Below are positions 34,070 to 42,536 of a stretch of DNA of 44,220 nt, piece by piece. The notes beneath the pieces were generated by a model that worked only from the letters and a program-made list of their open reading frames with translations, did no database searches and was not told the origin of the DNA. The position numbers and the translations under genes were made by a program. Source of the DNA: Myxococcota bacterium (GTDB taxonomy: Bacteria > Myxococcota_A > UBA9160 > UBA4427); the NCBI GenBank assembly GCA_028278345.1, contig JANQEL010000127.1, forward strand, positions 1 through 44,220, written 5' to 3'. Within the stretch, counting starts at the first letter, position 1; each line of letters starts with the position of its first letter.

Positions 34070-35038
34070 ATGGCAAGTGTTCTGGTCGTTACCGAAGTGA
34101 GTAATGGAAGCATCCGCGAAGCCAGCCTCGAGTTGGTGTCGTTCGCGCGCAAGGTCGCCGAGTCGAGCGGTCGCGAGGTAAAGAGCCTCGTGATCGGCAG
34201 CGGCGTCGAAGGCGTTGCGGGCGAGTTCGCGGGCAAGGGTGGAGGCGAGACCCTCGTGGTCGATACCGCCGACGCCGCCAACTACAACGTCGATGTCTTC
34301 AAGAAGGCGATCCTCGCGGGCGTCGAAGCCGCGGGCGCAGACATTGTGCTCATCTCGAATACGCCGGCCGGTTGGGACGTGGCCCCGCGAATCGCGGCCG
34401 CCCTCGACTGCGCCTTCGTTTCGGATTGCACCAACGTCGAAGCCAGCGGGTCGAGCACCACGTTCACCCGCCGCGTCTTCAACGGGAAGCTCGACGCGCA
34501 GCTCTCGGTCGAGGGCACGGCCGTTGCGACGGTGCAGCCCGGCGCCACCGAGCCCTTCTCGGGTTCGTCGGACGGCGCGGCCACCAAGCTCGACGCCGAC
34601 GTCTCGGGCGCGCGCGCCAAGTTCGTCGAAGTCAAGCAGAGCGAGAGCACCGGCATCGACCTCACCAAGGCCGACGTGGTCGTCTCGGGTGGCCGCGGTG
34701 TGGGCGACCCGGAGAAGTTCACCGAAGTGATCCAGCCCCTCGCCGACGCCCTCGGCGGCGCCATGGGCGCCAGCCGCCCCGTCGTCGACGCCGGTTGGCT
34801 GCCCCACGCCCACCAGGTCGGCTCCTCGGGTCAGGTCGTGACGCCCAAGCTCTACGTCGCGGCGGGCATCAGCGGCGCGATCCAGCACCTCGTCGGCATG
34901 AAGGGCTCGAACTACATCGTCGCCATCAACAAGGACGCCGACGCGCCGATCTTCGAGGTCGCAGACGTCGGTGTCGTGGCCGATCTCTTCGAGATCGTCC
35001 CGGCGCTCACCGAGGCGGCCAGCGCAGCCAAGGGCTGA
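34070..35038 (+). CDS. etfA: Electron transfer flavoprotein, alpha subunit
   Basis: This 322-residue EtfA is complete. The N-terminal domain starts SVLVVTEVSNGSIREASLEL, and the middle has VAPRIAAALDCAFVSDCTNV. The C-terminal FAD-binding domain has VVSGGRGVGDPEKF, GASRPVVDAGWLPHAHQVGSSGQVVTPKLYVAAGISGAI (split here only for description), QHLVGMKGSNYIVAINKD and PIFEVADVGVVADLFEI. It binds FAD and forms the heterodimer with EtfB. The ATG at 34070 follows a purine-rich GAAAGAGAG stretch. An intrinsic terminator lies 38 bp after the stop. Confidence 0.96.
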   Translation: MASVLVVTEVSNGSIREASLELVSFARKVAESSGREVKSLVIGSGVEGVAGEFAGKGGGETLVVDTADAANYNVDVFKKAILAGVEAAGADIVLISNTPAGWDVAPRIAAALDCAFVSDCTNVEASGSSTTFTRRVFNGKLDAQLSVEGTAVATVQPGATEPFSGSSDGAATKLDADVSGARAKFVEVKQSESTGIDLTKADVVVSGGRGVGDPEKFTEVIQPLADALGGAMGASRPVVDAGWLPHAHQVGSSGQVVTPKLYVAAGISGAIQHLVGMKGSNYIVAINKDADAPIFEVADVGVVADLFEIVPALTEAASAAKG

Positions 35039-35076
35039 TCCGCGCCGCTCTTCGAGCGATTCGAAGCCACACCGTG

Positions 35077-35111
35077 AACGCCCACGATCCACCCGGATCG
35101 TGGGCGTTTTT
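35077..35111 (+). terminator. Rho-independent terminator after etfA
   Basis: There is a 14-bp perfect stem, AACGCCCACGATCC (35077-35090) with GGATCGTGGGCGTT (35095-35108), a 4-nt loop and a TTTTT run at 35107-35111. This is a textbook intrinsic terminator closing the etfBA unit. Confidence 0.92.
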
Positions 35112-35366
35112 CGCTGGCCAGAGCCTTCCGGAGGGGCACGACTCTCTCCCCAGCACCGCCGGAGGCCCCCCAGCGGGCTGGGAGCGGATTCTCGGCCCTC
35201 CGCTATGCTGCGCGCCGCCTCGCGGCCGCGGGGTCAAGAAACCCTCCCATTTTCGCGATAGGAATCATGGGGTTCGGCCCGATTGGACGACGGGGCCGAC
35301 TCGGCCTTCCTCTCTGCATCATCCGCCCGACCCCGACCGCGGGGGGCACACCACGAGCATCAGGAC
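35112..35366. other. Intergenic region upstream of efp
   Basis: These 255 bp between the etfBA terminator and efp hold no gene I can support. Short open frames here are Arg/Pro-rich and resemble nothing known. The efp promoter must lie in it. Sequences such as CTATGCT (near 35201) and GATAGGAAT (near 35257) could be -10 elements, but neither has a convincing -35 at proper spacing. Confidence 0.4.
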
Positions 35367-35933
35367 ATGGCACTCAATACTTCGGACTTCAAGAACGGCC
35401 TCAAGATCGACATCGACGGCGCCCCCTGGATCATCACGTACTTCCAGCACGTGAAGCCGGGCAAGGGCGGCGCCTTCGTGCGCACCAAGGTGAAGAACCT
35501 GCTCAACGGCAAGACGGTCGACAAGACGTTTCGCGCGGGTGAGAAGGTCACCGAGGCCGAAGTCGAAGAGCGCGGTATGCAGTACCTCTACAACGACGGC
35601 GAGTCGTGCATCTTCATGGACAGCAAGGACTACGAGCAGATCCCGATCAGCGACGAGGTGATCGGCGACAACGCGAAGTTCCTGCTCGAGAACGCCGAAG
35701 TCGACGTGCTCTTCTGGAAGGGCAAGCCCGTCAACATCGAGCTCCCCTCTTTCGTCGAGGTCGTGATCGAGAAGTCGGACCCCGGCGTCAAGGGCGACAC
35801 GAGTTCGAACGTGACCAAGCCGGCCACGGTGGAGACCGGCGCCGTGATCCAGGTCCCGCTCTTCATCAACGAAGGCGACAAGGTTCGCGTCGACACGCGC
35901 ACCGGCGAGTACGTCGAGCGGGTCAACAACTAG
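35367..35933 (+). CDS. efp: Translation elongation factor P
   Basis: This 188-residue protein is full-length EF-P, which relieves ribosome stalling at polyproline. Domain I shows NTSDFKNGLKIDIDGAPWII and the tip loop VKPGKGGAFVRTKVKNL, with Lys33 in the position modified in many bacteria (EpmA-type lysylation or related), not the Arg of EarP-type EF-Ps. Domains II-III follow, with MQYLYNDGESCIFMDSKDYEQ, VIEKSDPGVKGDTSSNVTKP and the final GDKVRVDTRTGEYVERV. The ATG at 35367 matches the family start; the short upstream purine stretch is only a fair ribosome site. Confidence 0.96.
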   Translation: MALNTSDFKNGLKIDIDGAPWIITYFQHVKPGKGGAFVRTKVKNLLNGKTVDKTFRAGEKVTEAEVEERGMQYLYNDGESCIFMDSKDYEQIPISDEVIGDNAKFLLENAEVDVLFWKGKPVNIELPSFVEVVIEKSDPGVKGDTSSNVTKPATVETGAVIQVPLFINEGDKVRVDTRTGEYVERVNN

Positions 35934-35962
35934 CTAGATCCGCTCGCCGGCAGGGGGGCCGG

Positions 35963-37213
35963 GTGCAGCAGCCACCGATCAAGCGCGCCATCGTATTGGC
36001 AGGCGGAGGGGCGCGAGGCGCCTACGAAGCCGGCGTGCTCAGCTATTTGTTCGAAGACCTCCCCAAGCAGCTGGGGCGGCCGATCGACTTCGACATCGTC
36101 TGCGGCACCAGTGTGGGGGCGATTCACGCGGCCTTCCTCGCCGCCACGGCCGACGTCGAGGAGGGGCGCGGGCAGGCCCTGAAAGAGATCTGGGAACGCA
36201 TGCGCGTCGACGAGATCTTTCGCTTCGGGCTGTGGGACGTGCTGCGCATCCCGCAACGCATCTACGGTGTGCGCAAGGTCGCGCGCCGTCTGCAGGAGGG
36301 GCAACGCCCCGATCGCCTCTACGGCCTGCTCGACACCCAACCCCTCGAGCGCCTGGTGCTCGATTCGATCCCCTGGCGCGGGGTGCGCCGCAACCTCCGC
36401 AACGGCCGCCTCGAAGCCGTGTGCATCGCCACGACGCAGATCGCCACCGGCCACGCGGTGATCTTCGTCGAGCAGAAGGATCGCGGGCTGCCCGATTGGG
36501 CCAACCAGGACAGCGTGCGGATGCAGCCGATCCGGCTCTCGCCGATGCACGCCCTGGCTTCGGCGGCGATCCCCATGCTCTTCCCCGCAGTCCGCCTCGG
36601 CTCGCGCTACTACGCCGACGGCGGCCTGCGCCTCAACACGCCGCTGGCCCCGGCCGTGCGTCTCGGCGCGAACCGCGTGCTCGTGATCGGCACGGGCAAG
36701 AAAGAGGCCTCCACCGTCAACGAGGAGCTCGCCCAGCAGCGCACCGAGGGCTTCGGCAACCCGATGTACCTGGCGGGCAAGGTGCTCAACGCCTTGATGT
36801 TGAGCCCGGTGGACGCCGACCTCGCGCGCCTGCGCCTGATCAACCGCCTGATCGACAACGCCTCGAAGACCTACGGCGACGACTTCCTCGAACGCCTCAA
36901 CGCCACCGCCCTCAGCACCGACGACCACCGCCCGATGCAGAAGATCCACGATCTGGTCGTTCGCCCCTCGGAAGACCTGGGCGTGATGGCGGGCCAGCTG
37001 CTCTCGACCTCGCGCGAGCAGTTCTCGCTTTCCCCCTTTCTGCGCATCGTGATGCGCCTGCTCGGCACCGGGGCCGACGCACGAGAGTCGGACCTGCTCT
37101 CCTACCTGCTCTTCGATCACGCGTACTCGCGGCCCCTCATCGAGCTCGGCTATCGAGACGCCGCCGCCCAGCGCGACGAACTGGCGGCGTTCTTTTCCGA
37201 CGACCCGCTGTAG
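35963..37213 (+). CDS. Patatin-like phospholipase
   Basis: This 416-residue protein has the patatin domain in its first two thirds. The oxyanion loop is AGGGARGAYEAGVL, the nucleophile elbow is CGTSVGAIHA (G-T-S-V-G) and the catalytic Asp motif is YYADGGLRLNTPL, so the Ser-Asp dyad is complete. The last ~150 residues are a helical extension (LARLRLINRLIDNASKTYGDDF...) often seen in bacterial patatins. It is a lipid acyl hydrolase, cytoplasmic or membrane-associated, with no signal peptide. GTG 35963 has AGGGGGG 5 nt upstream and starts right before the conserved domain. It lies 29 bp after efp, and the WYL gene follows after 32 bp, so the three may be co-transcribed. Confidence 0.9.
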   Translation: MQQPPIKRAIVLAGGGARGAYEAGVLSYLFEDLPKQLGRPIDFDIVCGTSVGAIHAAFLAATADVEEGRGQALKEIWERMRVDEIFRFGLWDVLRIPQRIYGVRKVARRLQEGQRPDRLYGLLDTQPLERLVLDSIPWRGVRRNLRNGRLEAVCIATTQIATGHAVIFVEQKDRGLPDWANQDSVRMQPIRLSPMHALASAAIPMLFPAVRLGSRYYADGGLRLNTPLAPAVRLGANRVLVIGTGKKEASTVNEELAQQRTEGFGNPMYLAGKVLNALMLSPVDADLARLRLINRLIDNASKTYGDDFLERLNATALSTDDHRPMQKIHDLVVRPSEDLGVMAGQLLSTSREQFSLSPFLRIVMRLLGTGADARESDLLSYLLFDHAYSRPLIELGYRDAAAQRDELAAFFSDDPL

Positions 37214-37245
37214 ACTCCCCGCTGAACGAGAAGTGGGGGGACGGC

Positions 37246-38217
37246 ATGCGAGGGGACCAACTCGCGCGCCAGTGGCAACTGATCGCGCGACTCGCGAAGA
37301 GTCGCGCGGGCGTCGGGCTCGACGAACTCGCGCAGGATCTCGACTGCACGCGTCGCACCCTGTATCGCGACCTCGACGCGCTGATGTACGCGGGCTTTCC
37401 CGTCATCAGCGAGAAGCGCGGCCAGCGCGTGTTCTACCGCTTCACCGACAGCTTCAAGCTGGGCGACGTGCCCTTCACGCCGGACGAACTGCTCGCCCTC
37501 GCCTTTTCCGCCGACCTGCTGAAGACCCTCGAAGGCACGGTCTTCCACGACTCGATCCAATCGGCCCTGGCCAAGATTCGCGCCGGGCTCGGCCCCGAAC
37601 TCTCGGGGGTGCTCGATCGCATGGCCGACACCTTCCGGGTGCTGCCCGGTCCGCACAAGCGCTACGAGGGTTCGTCGGAGACGATCCGCGCGCTCAACGA
37701 GTCGGTGCTGAACCAGCACACCGTCGACATCGAGTACCGCACCGGGCGCAGCGGTGAAGAGAGTCGCCGCGAACTCGACCCGTATCGCCTCTGGTATCGC
37801 AGCGGCGGACTCTACGTGATCGGCCACGATCACCGCTCGGGCGAAATCCGCACCTTCGCGGTCGATCGCATCCTCTCGATACGCGTGACCGACAAGGTCT
37901 TCGACGCCGACCCCGGCTTCGACTTCGAAACCCTCGTGTCGAATGCCTTCGGGGTGATCGCCGAAGCGCCGGAGCGTGTCCACATCCGCTTCGACGCCGC
38001 CTGGCGAAGCCACGTGATGGAACACACCTGGCACGCGAGTCAACAGATCGAGGTGCGCGAAGACGGCCGCGTCGACCTCACCATGCAGGTCGGCACCAGC
38101 GTCGAACTCCGAAACTGGATCCTCTCCTTCGGCGCCGGAGCCACCGTGATCGCCCCGGACTCACTCCGCTCCAAAGTCGCCACCGAACTGGAAACGGCCC
38201 TATCGAACTACTCGTAG
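37246..38217 (+). CDS. WYL-domain transcriptional regulator
   Basis: This 323-residue regulator has an N-terminal winged helix-turn-helix (residues ~10-60: GVGLDELAQDLDCTRRTLYRD), a linker, a WYL domain (~155-230: RRELDPYRLWYRSGGLYVIG, then EIRTFAVDRILSIRV) and a C-terminal WCX-type extension (HIRFDAAWRSHVMEH..., ending with a helix). WYL proteins bind nucleic acid or nucleotide ligands and regulate diverse genes, including DNA-damage and defence genes. No defence genes are next to it here. The ATG at 37246 has a G-rich stretch 7-12 nt upstream. The target is unknown. Confidence 0.88.
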   Translation: MRGDQLARQWQLIARLAKSRAGVGLDELAQDLDCTRRTLYRDLDALMYAGFPVISEKRGQRVFYRFTDSFKLGDVPFTPDELLALAFSADLLKTLEGTVFHDSIQSALAKIRAGLGPELSGVLDRMADTFRVLPGPHKRYEGSSETIRALNESVLNQHTVDIEYRTGRSGEESRRELDPYRLWYRSGGLYVIGHDHRSGEIRTFAVDRILSIRVTDKVFDADPGFDFETLVSNAFGVIAEAPERVHIRFDAAWRSHVMEHTWHASQQIEVREDGRVDLTMQVGTSVELRNWILSFGAGATVIAPDSLRSKVATELETALSNYS

Positions 38218-38299
38218 CATCCGGCTCGCAGGGGAGCTGAAGCGAAGTAAGACGCAGCGATGCGAGCCATGAGCGGCAGCTCCCCTGCGAGCCGGATGC
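38217..38299. repeat. 22-bp perfect inverted repeat between convergent genes
   Basis: GCATCCGGCTCGCAGGGGAG plus CT (38217-38238) is the exact reverse complement of 38278-38299, with a 39-bp spacer. It starts at the last base of the WYL stop codon and ends 16 bp before the M16 stop on the other strand. It could be a bidirectional terminator, but it has no T-run and the loop is long. A mobile palindromic element (REP/MITE-like) is the alternative. Confidence 0.75.
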
Positions 38300-38314
38300 G
38301 CTCCCGCGCAACCG

Positions 38315-39742
38315 CTACCAGCTCACGACCTCGACTTCACCCAACCCTTCCAACTCCGGCACCAACACCTCGGCCGGCCCCACGATCACGATCGCCGCAC
38401 GCCCGGGATGCAGGAGTTCGCGCGCAAGCGCGTGGACCTCTTCGAGGGTCACGGCATTCACCCGCGCGCGATAGGTATCGAGGGAGTCTTCGGGCAGGTC
38501 ATACACCGCGAGGTTCACCAGACTGCCGAGAACGCTCTCGGAAGTCTCGAGCCCGAGCGAGAAGTGCCCGATGCTGAGCCCCTTCGAGTTGCGCAGCTCT
38601 TCCTCCGTGACCGGCCGCTCGCCGCGGATCGCCTCGACTTCTTCGAGCAGTAGATCGATCGCCGGGCGCGCCTGATCGGCGCGCGTAAAGGTCGCCACGC
38701 CGAAGCGTCCGGGCCTGCGGCGCAACACGAAGCCGGAGCGGATGCTGTAGGTGAGCCCCTCGTTCGCGCGAAGCCGCACGGTGAGGCGGGAAGAGAAGCC
38801 GCTACCACCGAGGATGTTGTTCAAGAGCGATGCTGCGATACGTCGCTCGTCGTTTCGCTGGAGCCCCTCGTGGGCGATCGCGATCTGCACCTGCACCATC
38901 TCCGGCCGATCGACGACGACGATCTCGCGGGCAGCCGGGGTCGTGCGCGGCGGGGCCGGCACCGGTTTCGCGACCGGGCCCGGGCGCCAGGAACCGAAGG
39001 CCGCTTCGATCTTCTCGAGCAGCGCGTCGGGCTCGAAGTCGCCAACGGCCCGGAAGATCGCGTTGTTGGGCTGGAAGATCCGCGTGTGCATGGCGCGCAC
39101 GTCGTCCGGGCCGAGAGGCTTCACGGTTTCGGGCAGGCCCGAAGACGGCACGCCGTAGCGATGGTCCGGATAGAGAGTGCGCTGCAGCTGCCAACCCAGC
39201 ACGTTGCGCGGGTTGTCGAGGCTCGCCGCGAGACCCGCGAGCTGTTGTTCGCGGGCGCGATCGACCTCCGCCTTCTCGAAGCGCGGGCGCAGGACGACGT
39301 CGGCGACGAAGCCGAGCAGCGCATCGGTGTCGCGCGATAGCCCCGACGCCCCGACGTTGCTTGAATCCCAGCGAACGGAAACCCCCAGGCTCGCACCGAG
39401 GGCCTCGACGTCGCGCGCGATCGCGAGGGCATCGCGCTCTCCGGCCCCGCGTTGCATCACCTCCCCCATCAACTGGGCGAGGCCCTCCTGGCCGGCCGGA
39501 TCGATCGCCGCGCCACGCTTCGACGTGAGGCCGAGCGCGATCATCGGGCGCGAGCGATCGCGCAGCAGCATCACCTGCAGGCCGTTCGGCAGGCGTTTCT
39601 GGACGAGGGCGCCGGGGGTCACGATGGGCGTTTCGCGGGCCGCGGGCACGGGGAGTTCCCAGGCCGGCGGTGTCGAAGCACACGCGAGGAAGCAGACGCC
39701 GAAGGCCAGCGCCGCTGCGAACCGGGCCGTCGCGAGCTTCAC
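38315..39742 (-). CDS. M16 peptidase-like protein, inactive subunit, lipoprotein
   Basis: This 475-residue M16-fold protein begins at GTG 39742, with a strong GGGAGGAGGG ribosome site. The N-terminus (ALAFGVCFLACASTPP) looks like a lipoprotein signal with Cys21. The zinc motif HxxEH is lost: the equivalent stretch reads EGLAQLMGEVMQRG. It keeps the second-domain Arg/Tyr features (GGSGFSSRLTVRLRANEGLTYS) that contact substrate. In bacterial M16B pairs such a subunit works with an active partner, here the gene directly upstream, whose TGA overlaps this GTG by 4 bp (translational coupling). The likely site is the periplasm, and the substrate is unknown. Confidence 0.88.
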   Translation of the reverse strand: MKLATARFAAALAFGVCFLACASTPPAWELPVPAARETPIVTPGALVQKRLPNGLQVMLLRDRSRPMIALGLTSKRGAAIDPAGQEGLAQLMGEVMQRGAGERDALAIARDVEALGASLGVSVRWDSSNVGASGLSRDTDALLGFVADVVLRPRFEKAEVDRAREQQLAGLAASLDNPRNVLGWQLQRTLYPDHRYGVPSSGLPETVKPLGPDDVRAMHTRIFQPNNAIFRAVGDFEPDALLEKIEAAFGSWRPGPVAKPVPAPPRTTPAAREIVVVDRPEMVQVQIAIAHEGLQRNDERRIAASLLNNILGGSGFSSRLTVRLRANEGLTYSIRSGFVLRRRPGRFGVATFTRADQARPAIDLLLEEVEAIRGERPVTEEELRNSKGLSIGHFSLGLETSESVLGSLVNLAVYDLPEDSLDTYRARVNAVTLEEVHALARELLHPGRAAIVIVGPAEVLVPELEGLGEVEVVSW

Positions 39743-41112
39743 GATCCCTCCTCCCCGCGCGGAGGGACGACGCGCACCACGCTGCGACGATCGGAGCGGA
39801 TCACTTCGCCCAGTGCCCGCTTCACGTCTTCGGCCGTGACGGCGCGAATCGCTTCGAGGCGCTCGGCCAGCGGACGCACATATCCGAAGAGCGACATCTC
39901 GCGGCCGATGCGATCCGCCATCGCGTGGGCGGTATCGAGCCCGCCCACCAGCGAGACCTCCAGCTGGCGCTTTGCCTTCTCGACCTCGGCGGCATCCACG
40001 CCTTCCTCGACCGCACGTTCGATCACCTCGAACATCTTCGCTTCGGCGGCCTCGATCGAACCACCGGGGCGGACCGCGGCGGTCGCGTAGTAGAGCCCGG
40101 CGTGCATGTACTCGATGTAGTAGGCGTGCGCGGAGTTGACGAGGGGTTCGTCGTAGACGAGGGCGCGATACAGCCGGCTCGATCGCCCGCCCGAGAGCAC
40201 CAGACTCGCGACGTCGAGCACGATCGAATCTTCTTGCCCGGCCTTCGGTGCATGCCAGGCGGCGTAGATCAGCGGGGCCTGCACGTCGAACTCGACGGTG
40301 GCGCGGCGCTCTCCTCGCTGCTCGGGTTCGCGGGTCACCGGACGCACCACCTCGGGTCCGCGTGGCAGCCCGCCGAAGGCGCGCTCGACGTGGGCGAGGG
40401 TCTCTTCGGTATCGAAGTCGCCCACGATCACGATCATGTAGTTGTTCGGCGCGTAGTAGGTGTCGAAGAAGGCGCGACACGCTTCGAGGGGAACCTCGAC
40501 GACGTCACTGCGCCAGCCGATCACGGGGTGGCGATAGGGATGCGCCTGCCAGGCCAGGGCCGAGAGCGCTTCGTAGGCCCGACCGTTCGCGCGATCTTCG
40601 TACTTGAGGCGGCGCTCTTCGAGCACCACTTCGCGTTCGCTCTCGAGCATGCGATCCGAGAGATCGAGGGAGCCGAAGCGCTCGGCTTCGAGGTCGATCA
40701 CCAGCGGCAGCGATTCGCCGGTGACGTCTTCGTGATAGACGGTGACGTCGCGACTCGTGAACGCGTTGAGTCGCCCGCCGCGGCTCTGGATCCACTGGGC
40801 GTGCTCCTCGGGACCGAGGCGCTCGGAGCCCTTGAACATCATGTGCTCGAAGAGATGGGCGAGCCCGGTGTAGCGGGTCTCGTCCTTGGACCCGACCTGG
40901 ACCCAGATCTGGAAGGCCACGACCGGGGTCGAATGATCCTCGAGGGTGTAGATCCGAAGACCGTTTTCGAGAATCGTCTCGCGTACGCGCGCAGCGGGAT
41001 CGTCGAAAGGCGCCGCGTGGGCCGCCGCAGTCGCGAAGAGGGTCAGGCAGATCGAGAACACGAGCGTTCGGAGCCACGATCGGGCTCGCGGAACACCGGG
41101 CGAGGTGTGCAT
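39739..41112 (-). CDS. M16 family zinc metalloprotease, active subunit
   Basis: This 457-residue protein begins at ATG 41112 with a signal peptide (TLVFSICLTLFATAAAHA). The inverted zinc motif HLFEH is at residues 86-90 (His86, Glu89 catalytic, His90), followed by a downstream acidic helix (LESEREVVLEERRLKYED) that supplies the third ligand. The body has the usual NNYMIVIVGDFD and GGRSSRLYRALVYDE segments. The family degrades or processes peptides inside a clam-shell formed with the inactive partner. The gap of 48 bp to the divergent CoA-binding gene must contain both promoters. Confidence 0.92.
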   Translation of the reverse strand: MHTSPGVPRARSWLRTLVFSICLTLFATAAAHAAPFDDPAARVRETILENGLRIYTLEDHSTPVVAFQIWVQVGSKDETRYTGLAHLFEHMMFKGSERLGPEEHAQWIQSRGGRLNAFTSRDVTVYHEDVTGESLPLVIDLEAERFGSLDLSDRMLESEREVVLEERRLKYEDRANGRAYEALSALAWQAHPYRHPVIGWRSDVVEVPLEACRAFFDTYYAPNNYMIVIVGDFDTEETLAHVERAFGGLPRGPEVVRPVTREPEQRGERRATVEFDVQAPLIYAAWHAPKAGQEDSIVLDVASLVLSGGRSSRLYRALVYDEPLVNSAHAYYIEYMHAGLYYATAAVRPGGSIEAAEAKMFEVIERAVEEGVDAAEVEKAKRQLEVSLVGGLDTAHAMADRIGREMSLFGYVRPLAERLEAIRAVTAEDVKRALGEVIRSDRRSVVRVVPPRGEEGS

Positions 41113-41160
41113 GGCGCGGTACCGTATCGGGCGCCTCGACCACTGTCGAGAGGAGTTGGC

Positions 41161-41592
41161 GTGACGACCACACCGGACGACGACAAACAGCTGCGCGAAA
41201 TCCTGGAGAACGCGAAGACCATCGCGGTCGTCGGCATCAAGAGCAACGAAGCCGAAGACGCCTACCGGGTGCCCCTCTACATGCAGCAACACGGCGCCCG
41301 CATCATCCCGATCAACCCGAAGCTCGACACGATCCTCGGCGAGAAGGCCTACGCCACCCTGCGCGACGTCGAGGAGCCGATCGACCTGGTGAACCTCTTC
41401 CGCGCCCCCGAGAACCTCCCGGAGCACGTGCGCGAGATCCTCGACCTCGACCCCCTGCCCCGCGCGGTCTGGATGCAGCTCGGCATCTATCACGGCCAGG
41501 CCGCCGCCGAGTTGCGCGCGGCGGGCATCGAGGTGGTGCAGGATCGCTGCATCATGGTCGACCACCGACGCCTGCTCGGCGCCGCGGCCTGA
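41161..41592 (+). CDS. CoA-binding domain protein (YccU-like)
   Basis: This 143-residue single-domain Rossmann protein has AKTIAVVGIKSNEAEDAYRV, GARIIPINPKLDTILGEKAY, a strand DLVNLFRAPENLPEHV and the end AGIEVVQDRCIMVDHRRL, typical of the CoA_binding_2 family. Members bind CoA or related nucleotides, and a precise role is not established. The GTG at 41161 has GAGAGGAG about 6 nt upstream. It lies 13 bp before the SUI1 gene, probably in one operon. Confidence 0.88.
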   Translation: MTTTPDDDKQLREILENAKTIAVVGIKSNEAEDAYRVPLYMQQHGARIIPINPKLDTILGEKAYATLRDVEEPIDLVNLFRAPENLPEHVREILDLDPLPRAVWMQLGIYHGQAAAELRAAGIEVVQDRCIMVDHRRLLGAAA

Positions 41593-41605
41593 GTCGAGCC
41601 TGAAG

Positions 41606-41977
41606 ATGAGCCCCCGCGACCGCGACGACCTCGTCTACTCGTCCGAGCACGGGCGCATGTGCCCCCACTGCGGGCTGCCCGCGAAGCGCTGCCAATGCCG
41701 CGCCAATCCGCGCAAGCGCGACGCCGTGCCCGAGGGCGATGGCATCGTGCGCGTGCGCCGCGAGACCAAGGGGCGCGGCGGCAAGACGGTCACGACCCTG
41801 ACCGGCATCCTGCTTTCCGAACCGGACCTCAAACAACTCGCGAAGGAACTCAAGCGGCGCTGTGGCGGTGGGGGCGCGGTCAAGAACGGCGTGATCGAGA
41901 TCCAGGGCGATCATCGGGACGTCCTCGTCGAAGAACTCGAGAAGCGCGACTTCAAAGTCAAACGCGCCGGCGGCTAG
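41606..41977 (+). CDS. yciH: SUI1/YciH-type translation initiation factor with zinc-ribbon start
   Basis: This 123-residue protein has the SUI1 fold (VRVRRETKGRGGKTVTTLTG, then LAKELKRRCGGGGAVKNGVI, then EIQGDHRDVLVEELEKRDFKV), which matches bacterial YciH and eukaryotic eIF1. Before it, residues ~18-32 read MCPHCGLPAKRCQCR, a four-Cys cluster (CxxC and CxC) suited to zinc, which the E. coli protein lacks. It presumably acts on the ribosome in start selection. The GNAT gene starts 1 bp after its stop. Confidence 0.9.
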   Translation: MSPRDRDDLVYSSEHGRMCPHCGLPAKRCQCRANPRKRDAVPEGDGIVRVRRETKGRGGKTVTTLTGILLSEPDLKQLAKELKRRCGGGGAVKNGVIEIQGDHRDVLVEELEKRDFKVKRAGG

Positions 41978-41978
41978 C

Positions 41979-42536
41979 GTGAAGCCGGAACTCGAGACCG
42001 AACGCCTGCGCTTGCGGCGCTGGCGTTCGGAAGATCGCGCGCCGTTCGCCGCACTGAATCGCGACCCCGAGGTCGTCGAATTCCTTCCGAGCGCGCTCAC
42101 CCGCGCGCAGAGCGACGAACTCGTCGACCGCATCGAGGCGCACTTCGAAGAGAAGGGCTTCGGCCTCTGGGCCGCCGAGGTGATCAAAACGAAGCGGTTC
42201 ATCGGCTTCATCGGGATGTCGGTGCCGAACTTCGAGGCGCACTTCACCCCGGCGGTCGAGATCGGTTGGCGCCTGGCCCGCGAAGCCTGGGGGGACGGCT
42301 ACGCGACCGAAGGCGCCAGGGCCGCTCTCGACTACGCCTTCGAGCGGTTGGTACTCGACGAGATCGTCTCCTTCACCGTTCCCGCCAACACACGCTCGCG
42401 GGCGGTGATGGAGCGCATCGGGCTGCAGCACGACGCGGCGGATGACTTCGATCATCCGAAGCTCGAGAAAGACGATCCCCTCTGCCGCCACGTGCTCTAC
42501 CGCCTTTCGGCGGACGCATGGCGGGCGGGGCGCTAG
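41979..42536 (+). CDS. GNAT acetyltransferase, RimJ/RimL type
   Basis: This 185-residue protein begins ETERLRLRRWRSEDRAPFAA and has the acetyl-CoA region GWRLAREAWGDGYATEGARA and the end motif VPANTRSRAVMERIGLQHD, the layout of RimJ/RimL/SpeG-like N-acetyltransferases. The acceptor could be a protein N-terminus or a small amine. It starts at GTG 41979 right after the yciH stop. Its stop overlaps the convergent glycosyltransferase stop by 4 bp. Confidence 0.88.
   Translation: MKPELETERLRLRRWRSEDRAPFAALNRDPEVVEFLPSALTRAQSDELVDRIEAHFEEKGFGLWAAEVIKTKRFIGFIGMSVPNFEAHFTPAVEIGWRLAREAWGDGYATEGARAALDYAFERLVLDEIVSFTVPANTRSRAVMERIGLQHDAADDFDHPKLEKDDPLCRHVLYRLSADAWRAGR

Noticed and set aside
38717..40480. 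Upstream extension of the inactive M16 gene beyond 39742 on the minus strand.
   Set aside because: The strong ribosome site and lipoprotein signal begin at 39742; the extension is only an out-of-frame reading of the active M16 gene.
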